Positions 1-8,638 of a stretch of 64,000 nucleotides of DNA are shown here, piece after piece; within the stretch, counting starts at the first letter, position 1, and every line of letters starts with the position of its first letter. Source of the DNA: an uncultured Roseibium sp. (GTDB lineage Bacteria > Pseudomonadota > Alphaproteobacteria > Rhizobiales > Stappiaceae); the NCBI RefSeq assembly GCF_963675985.1, contig NZ_OY780958.1:2356001-2420000 (forward strand), in the 5' to 3' direction. A program made the position numbers and the translations under genes. The notes beneath the pieces are model-generated. The model made no database searches. It saw only the letters and a program-made list of their open reading frames with translations, and was not told the origin of the DNA.

Positions 1-154
1 TGGCCATCGGCGCACCTCTTCGACAGAACCTGCCGCATAGTTCCGGCAAGGTTTCGCTATATTGGGTCATGGAAAACCAGATTTCCTGCCCTGTAAAGCG
101 GACAAGATTTCGCACCCGCCACTTTTTTCGGTCAAAAGCCTGCCATATATCCAC

Positions 155-181
155 TCTATATATAGAACCGATATATATCGG
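155..181. promoter_or_regulatory. Two adjacent AT-rich palindromes upstream of padR
   Basis: TCTATATATAGA (155-166) and CCGATATATATCGG (168-181) are both perfect palindromes one base apart, about 110 bp upstream of the PadR start codon. PadR-family repressors usually bind short AT-rich dyads in their own promoters, so this is the obvious candidate autoregulatory operator, possibly controlling the RND genes downstream too. The palindromes are seen directly; the assignment to PadR is inferred. The first 150 bases of the window show no gene. Confidence 0.55.
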
Positions 182-289
182 ACTTGAATAAGGGGATTTG
201 CGTCCCATTTTCAGGCATCGGCATTTTTCGCCAGTAAAACCGGCGCGGTTTAACCGGTGTGATCGGAAGACAGGAAGGACCCTAACACC

Positions 290-847
290 ATGAGCGTTCG
301 CAGCCTCTGCCTGGCGATCCTCAGTTTCGGCGATGCGACCGGCTATGAAATCCGCAAGGAAGCCACGGAAGGCCGGTTCTGCTATTTCGACGATGCCAGT
401 TTCGGGTCCATCTATCCGGCCCTGGCAAAGCTGACCAGCGACGGCCTGGTGACCGTGCAGGAGGAAGCCCAGCCCGGCAAACCCGCTCGCAAGATCTATT
501 CGATCACCGATGCCGGCCGCGAGGAATTCATCACCACCTTATGCGAACCGCAGGCCGCGGACACGTTCAAGTCCCCATTCCTGCTGGTAGCCCTTTATGC
601 CGAACAGGTCGGGCCGGACGTTATCCACCGGGCAATCGAACGGCGCAAGGAACAGATCCGCGCCGAACTCAAGCATCTGACCGACCACGACGATGCCTGC
701 CCGCATAAAGGGTCCGACTGGGCACAGTCCTATGGCATCGCGTGCATGAGCTTCACCCTCGGCTACCTCGAGACCCATGGCGACGAGCTGATCAGAATTG
801 CGGAAGGCGAGACCACTGCCCCCTCCTCCCGGGCGGCCGCCGAATAG
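290..847 (+). CDS. PadR-family transcriptional regulator
   Basis: 185-residue winged-helix regulator. The N-terminal ~85 residues match the PadR fold (start MSVRSLCLAILSF, then GYEIRKEA and SIYPALAKLTSDGLV, the recognition-helix and wing region). The C-terminal half is helical and probably the dimerisation arm. The ATG is preceded by AGGAAGGA. It lies 22 bp upstream of an RND adaptor gene on the same strand, so it probably represses the pump and itself, with release on binding a toxic ligand. The twin palindromes at 155-181 are the likely operator. Family assignment is firm; the effector is unknown. Confidence 0.9.
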   Translation: MSVRSLCLAILSFGDATGYEIRKEATEGRFCYFDDASFGSIYPALAKLTSDGLVTVQEEAQPGKPARKIYSITDAGREEFITTLCEPQAADTFKSPFLLVALYAEQVGPDVIHRAIERRKEQIRAELKHLTDHDDACPHKGSDWAQSYGIACMSFTLGYLETHGDELIRIAEGETTAPSSRAAAE

Positions 848-869
848 ACATCGATTTTGGAGCATTCTT

Positions 870-1973
870 ATGCGATTGAAATTTTCATATGTGCTCGCCG
901 TCGGGCTTGCTGCCGGAATTGGCTTGTGGATGTATTCCGGCACCTACGTCGTCGGCGGACGCGGAGACAGCGCAGATGCCACACCGCCGCCCTCCGAACG
1001 GCAGGAAAAGTCCGGAGATTCCTTGTTCCGTGTGCAGGTTTCCACGCTGAGCGCCAAGGAACGCCAGCCGGTCCTGGAAATCCGCGGACGGACGGAAGCC
1101 GAAGCCAAGGTGGAGGTCCGCGCCGAGACCGCCGCGCGCGTCGTCGAGCGCCCGGCCGTCGAAGGAAACAAGGTCTCCAAGGGCGATGTCCTGTGCGTTC
1201 TGGACAAGGGAACGCGGGAAGCCAATGTGCTTGAAGCCAAGGCAACCCTCGCCCAGGCAAAGCTTGACCATTCGGCGGCCACTCAGCTCAAATCCAAGGG
1301 CTTCACGGCGGAAACCCGGGTCGCAGCCCTGCAGGCCGCACTCGACGCCGCTCAGGCCCGTGTGGAAGAAGCGGACCTGGAGCTCGACCGTACGGTCATT
1401 CATGCGCCGATCGGCGGCATCATCCAGAGCCCGATGGCGAATATCGGTGCCCGCCTCAATGTCGGCGATGTCTGCGCCACCGTCGTCGAAACCGATCCCA
1501 TGATTGCCATTGGTCAGGTCTCGGAAACGGATATCGGCCTGATCTCGAAGGGTATGGACGCGGAAGTCCGGCTGATCTCCGGTCAAACGATGTCCGGGAC
1601 CGTGCGCTACATCTCGCCTGCGGCCGATCCGGAAACACGGACCTTCCGGATCGAGGTGGAACTTCCGAACAAGGAAGGCATCGCCCGTGACGGGACCACG
1701 GCGCTGACCCGGCTCAAACTGCCGACCCAAAGAGCCCACAAGATCTCGCCTGCAATCCTGACATTGAACGATGACGGCGAGCTCGGCCTGCGTGGCGTGA
1801 ACGACGATCAGATCACCGTCTTCTACCCCGTCAAGGTTCTGGGTGGCGGCGACGACGGCATCTGGGTCGGCGGGCTTCCGGATACCGTCCGCATCATCAC
1901 CGTCGGCCAGGACTACGTGACCGATGGCCAGAAGGTGGAACCTGTCCTCAAAACGGCCGAGGTCACCCAATGA
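870..1973 (+). CDS. RND efflux periplasmic adaptor (membrane fusion protein)
   Basis: 367-residue adaptor linking an inner-membrane RND pump to an outer-membrane channel. The ATG at 870 follows TTGGAGC and begins a signal-anchor (MRLKFSYVLAVGLAAGIGLW). A longer frame back to a TTG at 798 would overlap padR and is less likely. After the anchor come a split biotinyl-lipoyl domain (VEGNKVSKGDVLCVLD and the later IHAPIGGIIQSP), an alpha-hairpin of alternating A/E/L heptads between them, and a beta-barrel (DAEVRLISGQTMSGTVRYIS). Its stop overlaps the pump start (ATGA), so the two are translationally coupled. No outer-membrane TolC-like gene is present here. Confidence 0.93.
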   Translation: MRLKFSYVLAVGLAAGIGLWMYSGTYVVGGRGDSADATPPPSERQEKSGDSLFRVQVSTLSAKERQPVLEIRGRTEAEAKVEVRAETAARVVERPAVEGNKVSKGDVLCVLDKGTREANVLEAKATLAQAKLDHSAATQLKSKGFTAETRVAALQAALDAAQARVEEADLELDRTVIHAPIGGIIQSPMANIGARLNVGDVCATVVETDPMIAIGQVSETDIGLISKGMDAEVRLISGQTMSGTVRYISPAADPETRTFRIEVELPNKEGIARDGTTALTRLKLPTQRAHKISPAILTLNDDGELGLRGVNDDQITVFYPVKVLGGGDDGIWVGGLPDTVRIITVGQDYVTDGQKVEPVLKTAEVTQ

Positions 1974-4900
1974 TCGATGCCCTTGAAGCCATCCTGAGGC
2001 GGCCCAAAACCGTTTTCGTCCTCATGCTGGCGCTGATCGTTGCCGGCACCTACACCTACCTGACGATCCCCAAGGAAGACAGTCCGGACATCGACGTTCC
2101 GGTCTTCTACGTGTCCATCATGCAGCAGGGCATCTCTCCGGAGGACGCCGACCGCTTGCTGGTGCGCCCGATGGAGACGGAACTGCGCGGCCTGGACGGG
2201 CTGAAGGAGATCACCGCGATCGCTTCGGAAGGTCACGCGTCCATCATCCTGGAATTCGACGTTTCCTTCGACAAGGACGAAGCGCTCTCGGATGTGCGCG
2301 ACAAGGTCGACCAGGCAAAGGGCAAGCTCCCGGCAGATGCCGAGGAGCCGACCATCCACGAGACCAACTTCGCGCTCCTGCCGACCATAACCGTCGCCCT
2401 CTCCGGCAACGTACCCGAGCGGACGCTCTACAATCTGGCCCGGCGGCTTAAGGACCAGATCGAAGCGATCGACACGGTTCGTTCGGCGGATCTCACCGGG
2501 CACCGGGAAGAACTTCTGGAAATCGTGATCGACAGCCAGAAACTGGAAGCCTATTCGGTCACCCAGCAGGAGCTGCTCAACACGCTGACGCTGAACAACC
2601 AGCTTGTCCCGGCCGGTTTCATCGACAGCGGCAACGGGCGGTTCAACGTCAAGGTTCCCGGCCTGATCGAGACGGCGGAAGATGTCTATTCGCTGCCGAT
2701 CAAGCAGAATGGCGAGGCGGTCGTCAAGCTCTCCGACGTTGCCGATATTCGCCGAACCTTCAAGGATGCCACGTCCTACACCAGGGTGAACGGCAAACCC
2801 GCGATCGCCCTTGAGGTCACCAAGCGGATCGGCACCAATCTGATCGAAAACAACGCCGCGGTCCGGCAGGTCGTGGAACAGGCTTCGAAGGATTGGCCGG
2901 AAACGGTCAAGGTGAACCTGCTGCTCGACCAGTCCTCGAAGACCTTCGAGGTTCTGGGCTCGCTGCAATCGTCGATCCTGACGGCGATTTTCCTGGTGAT
3001 GATCCTGGTTGTGGCGGCACTCGGCCTCAGGTCCGCACTGCTCGTCGGCCTGGCGATCCCGACCTCCTTCATGATCGGGTTCCTGATCCTGGGCGGCATG
3101 GGCTACACGGTGTCCAACATGGTCATGTTCGGCCTCGTGCTGACGGTCGGCATGCTCGTCGACGGCGCCATTGTCATGACCGAATATGCCGACCGCAAGA
3201 TCTCCGAAGGCATGGAGGACAAGGAAGCCTACATCCGCGCCGCACGGCTGATGTTCTGGCCGATCGTGTCGTCAACGGCGACCACGCTTGCCGCCTTCCT
3301 GCCCATGCTGATGTGGCCGGGCGTCGCCGGCGAATTCATGAGCTACCTGCCGATCATGGTGATCATCGTGCTGTCGGCCTCCCTGCTGACGGCCATGGTG
3401 TTCATCCCCGTGACCGGCGCCATCTTTGCGCAAGTCTCCCATTTCATGGGCAGGCACGCGAACGGGCTTCTGGCCTTTATCTTCGCGGTGGTCGCGGGCG
3501 CGATCGTTCTTGAGGCACCGGGCCTGCCCGAACTGTTGGCGGCATTCGCGCCCACGGCGTTTGCCGGCCCGATCCTGTTTGCCCTTGCCGGCCTGGCGTT
3601 CGTCGGTGTCGGCTTTGCCTCCTATTTCGTCCTGCGTCCGTTCGTTCGCTGGTCCAGGGCCCGGGCGGAAAGGCTCCAAGCGGCGGAACGCGCCGAAGCG
3701 GAAGCGGTTTCAGGTTCCACCTCCTTCGACGTCAACAAGATCGGCGGAATGGCAGGCGTCTACGTCCGCTTCCTGAAGCTTCTGGCGGGTAACCCGATCG
3801 GCAACATCATCACCCTTGTCGTGATGATCGGCGGCAGCGTCATGATTTTCGGCGCCTTTGCCGGCAATCCCACAGGCGTGGAATTCTTCGTCGACGAAGA
3901 GCCCGACCAGGCGGTCGTCCTTGTTTCAGGGCGCGGCAACCTGTCCGCACGGGAGTCGCTCCAACTGGTCCAGGCGGTTGAGCGCGAAGTGCTTCAAATT
4001 CCGGGTGTCAAGAATGTCGTGACCTCGGCCAAGGCGCCCGGAGGTTCCGGCGGAGGCGATGTTCTCGGCGGTGTTCAGGACAAACCGGCTGACGTGATCG
4101 GCGAACTCCAACTCGAGTTGGCCGACTTCTGCTGCCGCCGGGAGGCGAAACAGATCTTCGCTGAGATTCGTGACCGGACAGCCTCTCTTCCCGGCATCAA
4201 GGTGGAAACCCGCAAGATCGAAGGCGGCCCGCCCACGGGCAAGGACCTGCAGCTTGAAGTCAAGTCCACCGACTACGATACGCTGGTGGAAAACGTCGCC
4301 AGGGTCCGCGCGCACATGGACCAGATGGATGGCCTGCTCGACCAGGAAGACGATCGGCCTCTGCCAGGCATCGAATGGGAATTGTCCATCGACCGGGAGC
4401 AGGCAGGCCGCTACAAGGCCGACATCGCCTCGGTGGGGTCAATGGTCCAGCTGGTCACCAACGGTGTGCTGGTCGGCAAGTACCGCCCGTCCGACAGCGA
4501 GGACGAGGTGGATATCCGGGTCCGCCTGCCGCAGGAGCAACGCACGCTCGACCGGTTCGACCAGTTGCGCCTGCAAACGCCGCTGGGACTGGTTCCGCTG
4601 TCGAACTTCGTGACCCGCTCGGCGTCGCCCAAGGTGTCCTCGATCACCCGGCGTGACGGGCTCTACTCGATGATGGTGAAAGCCACCGTCGACCCTACAT
4701 CGGGCGCGCTGCCCGACGACAAGGTGCGCGAACTCGATCAATGGCTGAAGACCCAGACCTGGCCGGACAATATCTACCTGAAGTTCCGCGGCGCGGACGA
4801 GGACCAGAAGGAATCGGGCGAATTTCTGATGAAGGCGATGGTGGCATCGCTGTTCCTGATGTTCATCATCCTGCTGACCCAGTTCAACTCCTTCTACCAG

Positions 4901-5545
4901 ACGGCCCTCACCCTCTCCACGGTAATCATGTCGGTGGTCGGCGTTCTTCTGGGACTGATCATCACGGGTCAGAAGTTCTCGATCATCATGACCGGGACCG
5001 GCGTCGTGGCGCTGGCCGGGATCGTGGTCAACAACGCCATCGTGCTGATCGATACCTATAACCGCTTCCGCGATGACGGCATGGAGCCGCTCGATGCGAT
5101 CCTGAAGACGTCGGTACAGCGGATCAGGCCGATCCTCCTGACCACGATCACCACGATCGCCGGGCTGATCCCGATGGCCACCGCGATCAATCTGGACTTC
5201 TTCAACCAGGTAACCGCCTTTGGAGGGATCACCGCCGTTTGGTGGGTCCAGCTGTCGACGGCCGTGATTTCCGGACTTGCCTTCTCCACCCTGCTCACGC
5301 TGATCATGATCCCCGTGATGATCGCCTTGCCGAGCGTGTGGATGCAGTCCGGGCGCCGCGCCTCCGTCTGGTGGCGGGGTGCTCCCGCGACAGCGAACGG
5401 ACCGGAACCGGCCTCCGAGCCGGACGGACCATCCGAACCGGAAGCCCCGTCCGAAGAGCAGTCCCCGCCAGCCCGGGTCGTCAGGATGGAAAAACCGAAA
5501 CCGCCGAAGGTCCCGCCACAGGACCTGCCCAACGCGGCCGAATAG
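1970..5545 (+). CDS. RND-family efflux pump permease
   Basis: 1191-residue inner-membrane proton-driven exporter of the AcrB/HAE1-like RND family. Visible features are the TM1 start with IPKEDSPDIDVPVFYV, the TM4 acidic motif GMLVDGAIVMTEYADRK for proton relay, and the matching C-terminal repeat VALAGIVVNNAIVLIDTYNR. It is about 150 residues longer than typical (~1030-1050). The extra length is a hydrophobic stretch plus charged linker around residues 490-590, which adds what looks like a helical hairpin between the two pseudo-repeats, and a Pro/Glu/Lys-rich cytoplasmic tail of ~55 residues. Paired with the adaptor upstream and probably under PadR control. Substrate unknown. Confidence 0.93.
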   Translation: MIDALEAILRRPKTVFVLMLALIVAGTYTYLTIPKEDSPDIDVPVFYVSIMQQGISPEDADRLLVRPMETELRGLDGLKEITAIASEGHASIILEFDVSFDKDEALSDVRDKVDQAKGKLPADAEEPTIHETNFALLPTITVALSGNVPERTLYNLARRLKDQIEAIDTVRSADLTGHREELLEIVIDSQKLEAYSVTQQELLNTLTLNNQLVPAGFIDSGNGRFNVKVPGLIETAEDVYSLPIKQNGEAVVKLSDVADIRRTFKDATSYTRVNGKPAIALEVTKRIGTNLIENNAAVRQVVEQASKDWPETVKVNLLLDQSSKTFEVLGSLQSSILTAIFLVMILVVAALGLRSALLVGLAIPTSFMIGFLILGGMGYTVSNMVMFGLVLTVGMLVDGAIVMTEYADRKISEGMEDKEAYIRAARLMFWPIVSSTATTLAAFLPMLMWPGVAGEFMSYLPIMVIIVLSASLLTAMVFIPVTGAIFAQVSHFMGRHANGLLAFIFAVVAGAIVLEAPGLPELLAAFAPTAFAGPILFALAGLAFVGVGFASYFVLRPFVRWSRARAERLQAAERAEAEAVSGSTSFDVNKIGGMAGVYVRFLKLLAGNPIGNIITLVVMIGGSVMIFGAFAGNPTGVEFFVDEEPDQAVVLVSGRGNLSARESLQLVQAVEREVLQIPGVKNVVTSAKAPGGSGGGDVLGGVQDKPADVIGELQLELADFCCRREAKQIFAEIRDRTASLPGIKVETRKIEGGPPTGKDLQLEVKSTDYDTLVENVARVRAHMDQMDGLLDQEDDRPLPGIEWELSIDREQAGRYKADIASVGSMVQLVTNGVLVGKYRPSDSEDEVDIRVRLPQEQRTLDRFDQLRLQTPLGLVPLSNFVTRSASPKVSSITRRDGLYSMMVKATVDPTSGALPDDKVRELDQWLKTQTWPDNIYLKFRGADEDQKESGEFLMKAMVASLFLMFIILLTQFNSFYQTALTLSTVIMSVVGVLLGLIITGQKFSIIMTGTGVVALAGIVVNNAIVLIDTYNRFRDDGMEPLDAILKTSVQRIRPILLTTITTIAGLIPMATAINLDFFNQVTAFGGITAVWWVQLSTAVISGLAFSTLLTLIMIPVMIALPSVWMQSGRRASVWWRGAPATANGPEPASEPDGPSEPEAPSEEQSPPARVVRMEKPKPPKVPPQDLPNAAE

Positions 5546-5561
5546 GCGCTCATCCGAACCG

Positions 5562-5592
5562 AAACCGCCGGGCCCCTGTCCCGGCGGTTTTT
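5562..5592 (+). terminator. Rho-independent terminator after the RND operon
   Basis: CCGCCGGG (5565-5572) pairs with CCCGGCGG (5580-5587) over a 7-nt loop and is followed by TTTTT. Flanking A and T bases lengthen the stem. It starts 16 bp after the pump stop and separates the efflux operon from the MarR gene. Confidence 0.85.
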
Positions 5593-5634
5593 GTTTGTCG
5601 GGCGGCTTGCCATATCTGCCGGGCAAGTCCATGA

Positions 5635-5653
5635 TAGTTGCATCATACAACTA
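5635..5653. promoter_or_regulatory. MarR-type operator (TAGTTGCATCATACAACTA)
   Basis: A 19-bp dyad with arms TAGTTG and CAACTA around CATCATA, imperfect at one symmetric pair plus the centre. It ends 15 bp before the ATG of the MarR-GNAT gene. Its form (AGTTG-N-CAACT) resembles known MarR-family operators. The position suggests negative autoregulation. The dyad is seen directly; the binding protein is inferred. Confidence 0.6.
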
Positions 5654-5668
5654 CATGATTGAAGACCG

Positions 5669-6646
5669 ATGCAAACGATCTCCCCTGAAGTCATCTCCAC
5701 CATCCGGGGCGCGGCCCGCGTTCTGGTCCGTGAGCATGGCTATATGGAACGCACGCTCGCGGGCACCGACCTGTCCCCCTCTGCAGTCCACACCATCGTC
5801 GAACTCGGCGAGAGCGGCAGCCTGACATCGAAAGAGCTCGCCGATCGCCTTAACCTGGAAAAATCCACGATCAGCCGGCTGGTGCAGGCGCTCGAAAAAC
5901 GCGGCGAGATTACCAGCAAGAAGCAGGAAACGGACGGCCGGTCCTTTCGTATCACTTTGACCGAGCAGGGACGCAAGACCCTGGCCGTCCTGGCCGCCTA
6001 TGGCGAGAACAAGGTGTCCGGCGCCCTTCCCCATCTGAGCGGACAGTCGACACCGGAAGATGTCGCCCGCGCGCTCGACGCCTTTGCGACCGCCCTGACG
6101 GTTTCAAGGACCGGCGGAAACACCGAAGGAAGCACTGGGGCAGCTCCTGCGGTTCCGGAGATCGTCGAAGGGTATCAGACCGGCATGATCGGCGATGTTT
6201 CGGGCCTCCACGGCCGCACACACGGGCCGATCGTCGGCTTCGGTCCCGCCTTTGAAAGCGTCGTCTCGGCTGCCATGGCGGACTTCATGCCCCGGCTTTC
6301 CAATCCGGTGAACAACTCCTGGAGCGTTGTCGAAAACGGCCGGGTCGTCGCCTCCATCACCATCGACGGAGAGGATCTCGGCAACAACATCGCCCATCTG
6401 CGCTGGTTCATCCTGGAAGAGCATCTGAGAGGTCTGGGCCTCGGCCGCAGGCTCCTGGACAAGGCCCTCGACCACTGCGAACGCCACCGCTTCGACGAGA
6501 TCCACCTTTGGACCCTGAAAGGCCTCGACGCCGCCCGCGCGCTTTATGAGCGCAACGGCTTTGAACTGGCGGACGAATACCCGGGCGACCAGTGGGGCAA
6601 GATGGTCATGGAACAGAAATTCGTGCGCAAGCGGATAACCGGCTGA
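5669..6646 (+). CDS. MarR-family regulator fused to a GNAT acetyltransferase
   Basis: 325-residue two-domain protein. Residues ~1-145 are a MarR winged helix (HTIVELGESGSLTSKELADR, then STISRLVQALEKRGEI and wing TDGRSFRITLTEQG). Residues ~175-320 are a GNAT N-acetyltransferase with the acetyl-CoA loop (LRGLGLGRRLLDKAL) and the C-terminal motif ARALYERNGFELADEY. Such fusions are a recurrent bacterial architecture in which DNA binding and small-molecule or protein acetylation may be linked. The gene stands alone, convergent with pssA, and has a good dyad just upstream. Target genes and acetyl acceptor cannot be read from sequence. Confidence 0.9.
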   Translation: MQTISPEVISTIRGAARVLVREHGYMERTLAGTDLSPSAVHTIVELGESGSLTSKELADRLNLEKSTISRLVQALEKRGEITSKKQETDGRSFRITLTEQGRKTLAVLAAYGENKVSGALPHLSGQSTPEDVARALDAFATALTVSRTGGNTEGSTGAAPAVPEIVEGYQTGMIGDVSGLHGRTHGPIVGFGPAFESVVSAAMADFMPRLSNPVNNSWSVVENGRVVASITIDGEDLGNNIAHLRWFILEEHLRGLGLGRRLLDKALDHCERHRFDEIHLWTLKGLDAARALYERNGFELADEYPGDQWGKMVMEQKFVRKRITG

Positions 6647-6806
6647 TCCATACGTCTCCCAGTCCTTATAACCTTGGCCTTGTAAAACGCCCTCTGAAAA
6701 TGGCGATGCTCCTCCAACCCTTTCGTCATGCCATGGCTGGCCCTTGGCATCTACGCCGTGACATTGCACCCCGGATTTGCTTTTCCGTTGGGCTGCGAAA
6801 CGGCAA

Positions 6807-6834
6807 GGATGCTCGGATCAAGTCCGGGCAGGAC
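6807..6834. repeat. Short dispersed-type palindromic repeat
   Basis: TGCTCGGA-TCAAG-TCCGGGCA (7 of 8 bases paired) lies in the 202-bp gap between the MarR-GNAT gene and pssA. It has the form of the small intergenic repeats common in Rhizobiales (GGATGCTCGGGTCAAG type). It may also act as a bidirectional stem-loop between the converging genes. The rest of the gap shows no gene. Confidence 0.4.
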
Positions 6835-6848
6835 CGCAGAGAGCGGTG

Positions 6849-7733
6849 CTAACTCGCATCGCCCTTGTGCTTGTCGCCGAGGTGATCGAGATCGGTGTCC
6901 TCGCAATCGCCATCGTCATCGCTTGCAAGGTTCCTGTCGGCCAGCAGCAACGCGCGATGGGACCGCCAGGCGAACGGAATGGAGACAAGGTAGAGCGCGG
7001 AGACCAGCGCCACCGCCTGAAACGGGTAACTCACCGTCAGAGCGACAATCAGGACCGCAACCACGAACAGCGGCAGCACGTAATCGCGGCGGATGCGCGT
7101 GCCGATGGTCTTGCCGGAATAGGTGGGCAGGCGACTGATCATCAGGAAGGCGATGCAGATGGTGAAGACGGCAACGCCAGGCGCGAATTCCGGCCATTGC
7201 GGCAGGACACCCAGAAAGCCCCAGTAGATCGGGATCAGCACCGTCAGTGCGCCGGCGGGCGCGGGAACGCCGGTGAAGAACTGCACCGCCCAGGCCGGTT
7301 TGTCCGGATCATCAAGAGCCACATTGAACCGGGCCAGGCGCAGGGCGGCTGAAATGGCGAAGGTCAGCGCTGCAATCCAGCCGAGCGAGCCCGCTTCCTT
7401 CAGGATCCAGAGATAGAGCATCAACGCCGGCGTGACGCCGAAATTGACGAAATCGGCCAGGGAATCCAGTTCCGCCCCGAACCGCGACGTCCCCTTCAGG
7501 AGCCGTGCGACCCGGCCGTCGAGCGCATCGAGCACGGCGGCGATCAGGACCGCGCCGACGGCGAATTCCCAACGGCCCTCATAAGCCATGCGGACGGCCG
7601 TCAGCCCGGAGCACAGAGCCAGCAGCGTCACCATATTGGGCAGGATCAGCCGCATGGGCACCCGGCGGAACCTGGGCTGGCGGCCTTGCCGGGCGTCTTT
7701 TCTGGGGGCGGATTTGTCGTGTTCAGTCGTCAC
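6849..7733 (-). CDS. pssA: CDP-diacylglycerol--serine O-phosphatidyltransferase
   Basis: 294-residue inner-membrane enzyme joining CDP-diacylglycerol and serine to give phosphatidylserine, the first step to phosphatidylethanolamine. It carries the CDP-alcohol phosphotransferase signature, split as DGRVARLLKG, FGAELDSLAD, with the DG..AR, G and D...D residues in place. Several hydrophobic segments follow an N-terminal basic stretch. The start is a GTG at 7733 preceded by AGGGGCG. It lies 10 bp downstream of psd on the same strand, so the two consecutive enzymes of the pathway form an operon. The C-terminal ~25 residues are acidic (DDDGDCEDTDLDHLGDK), which is unusual but probably an unstructured tail. 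Confidence 0.95.
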   Translation of the reverse strand: MTTEHDKSAPRKDARQGRQPRFRRVPMRLILPNMVTLLALCSGLTAVRMAYEGRWEFAVGAVLIAAVLDALDGRVARLLKGTSRFGAELDSLADFVNFGVTPALMLYLWILKEAGSLGWIAALTFAISAALRLARFNVALDDPDKPAWAVQFFTGVPAPAGALTVLIPIYWGFLGVLPQWPEFAPGVAVFTICIAFLMISRLPTYSGKTIGTRIRRDYVLPLFVVAVLIVALTVSYPFQAVALVSALYLVSIPFAWRSHRALLLADRNLASDDDGDCEDTDLDHLGDKHKGDAS

Positions 7734-7743
7734 TATTTCGCCC

Positions 7744-8448
7744 CTAGCTGACCCGGGTCAGCGGCTGTGCGGTGGGATTGGTCTCGCGCAGGTCCGCCAG
7801 GACGGTCTCGCCGGCAATCATCGTCTGGCCGAGGGCGACCTTTGGCACCGTGCCTTCGGGGAAATAGACATCGAGGCGCGAGCCGAAGCGGATCAGGCCG
7901 AAGCGTTCGCCGCCAGAAAGCGTCTCGCCTTCGCGCACGAAGCAGACGATGCGCCGCGCAACCAGGCCAGCGATCTGGACGACGCCGATACGGGTCTCGC
8001 CGTTTTCGATCACCAGACCGTTGCGTTCATTGTCCTCGCTCGCCTTGTCCAGTTCCGCATTCAGGAACTTGCCGGCGCGATAGGCAACCCGGGTAATCTT
8101 TCCGCTCATGGGCGCACGGTTCACGTGACAATTAAACACGTTCATGAAGATGGAGACACGCAGAAGCGGTTCGCCGCTGAGCTCCAGTTCCTCAGGCGGA
8201 CGTGCCGGGCCCACATGGCTGACGACGCCGTCTGCCGGAGATATCACCAACCCCTCGGTGACCGGGGTCACCCGCGGCGGATCGCGGAAGAAGTAGCAGA
8301 CCCAGGCGGTCACGACGAGACCGATCCAGAACAGAGGATCCGCGAACCAGCCGATGACCAGCGTCGCGACCAGGCTGATGGCAATAAACGGCCAGCCTTC
8401 CCGGTGGATGGGGACAAAGGCCTTGGTTACGGAGTCGACAAGTGACAT
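7744..8448 (-). CDS. psd: Phosphatidylserine decarboxylase proenzyme
   Basis: 234-residue short-form (type II-like) decarboxylase that converts phosphatidylserine to phosphatidylethanolamine. The self-cleavage site is the Gly-Ser pair in LIRFGSRLDVYFP, where the serine becomes the pyruvoyl cofactor. Two N-terminal hydrophobic stretches anchor the protein, and FMNVFNCHVNRAPMSG is the conserved core histidine region. The length fits the rhizobial ~230-residue form rather than the ~320-residue enterobacterial form. It is the promoter-proximal gene of the psd-pssA operon. The 190 bp between it and the LysR gene must hold its promoter; no clear operator was seen there. Confidence 0.95.
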   Translation of the reverse strand: MSLVDSVTKAFVPIHREGWPFIAISLVATLVIGWFADPLFWIGLVVTAWVCYFFRDPPRVTPVTEGLVISPADGVVSHVGPARPPEELELSGEPLLRVSIFMNVFNCHVNRAPMSGKITRVAYRAGKFLNAELDKASEDNERNGLVIENGETRIGVVQIAGLVARRIVCFVREGETLSGGERFGLIRFGSRLDVYFPEGTVPKVALGQTMIAGETVLADLRETNPTAQPLTRVS

Positions 8449-8638
8449 GCAGGATCCTGCCCTTCGGGACTTTCTGCCAGCCGGCGCGGCAGAGCATTCC
8501 CCCGCCGCGGCCTTGCAGAATTCGTGTGTATCGCGCTACCGGACACCCTGTTCCGGCAGCACATGGAATTGGGGCTCTCTTCTAAACCCATTCGATCCGC
8601 AATTGAACCGGAAAACCAAATCGCAACATGCCGGATGC

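Noticed and set aside
885..1970. Long antisense frames opposite the adaptor and pump genes (361 and 351 residues), with similar ones opposite other genes
   Set aside because: They mirror the high-GC codon pattern of the real genes, lack ribosome sites and show no motifs.
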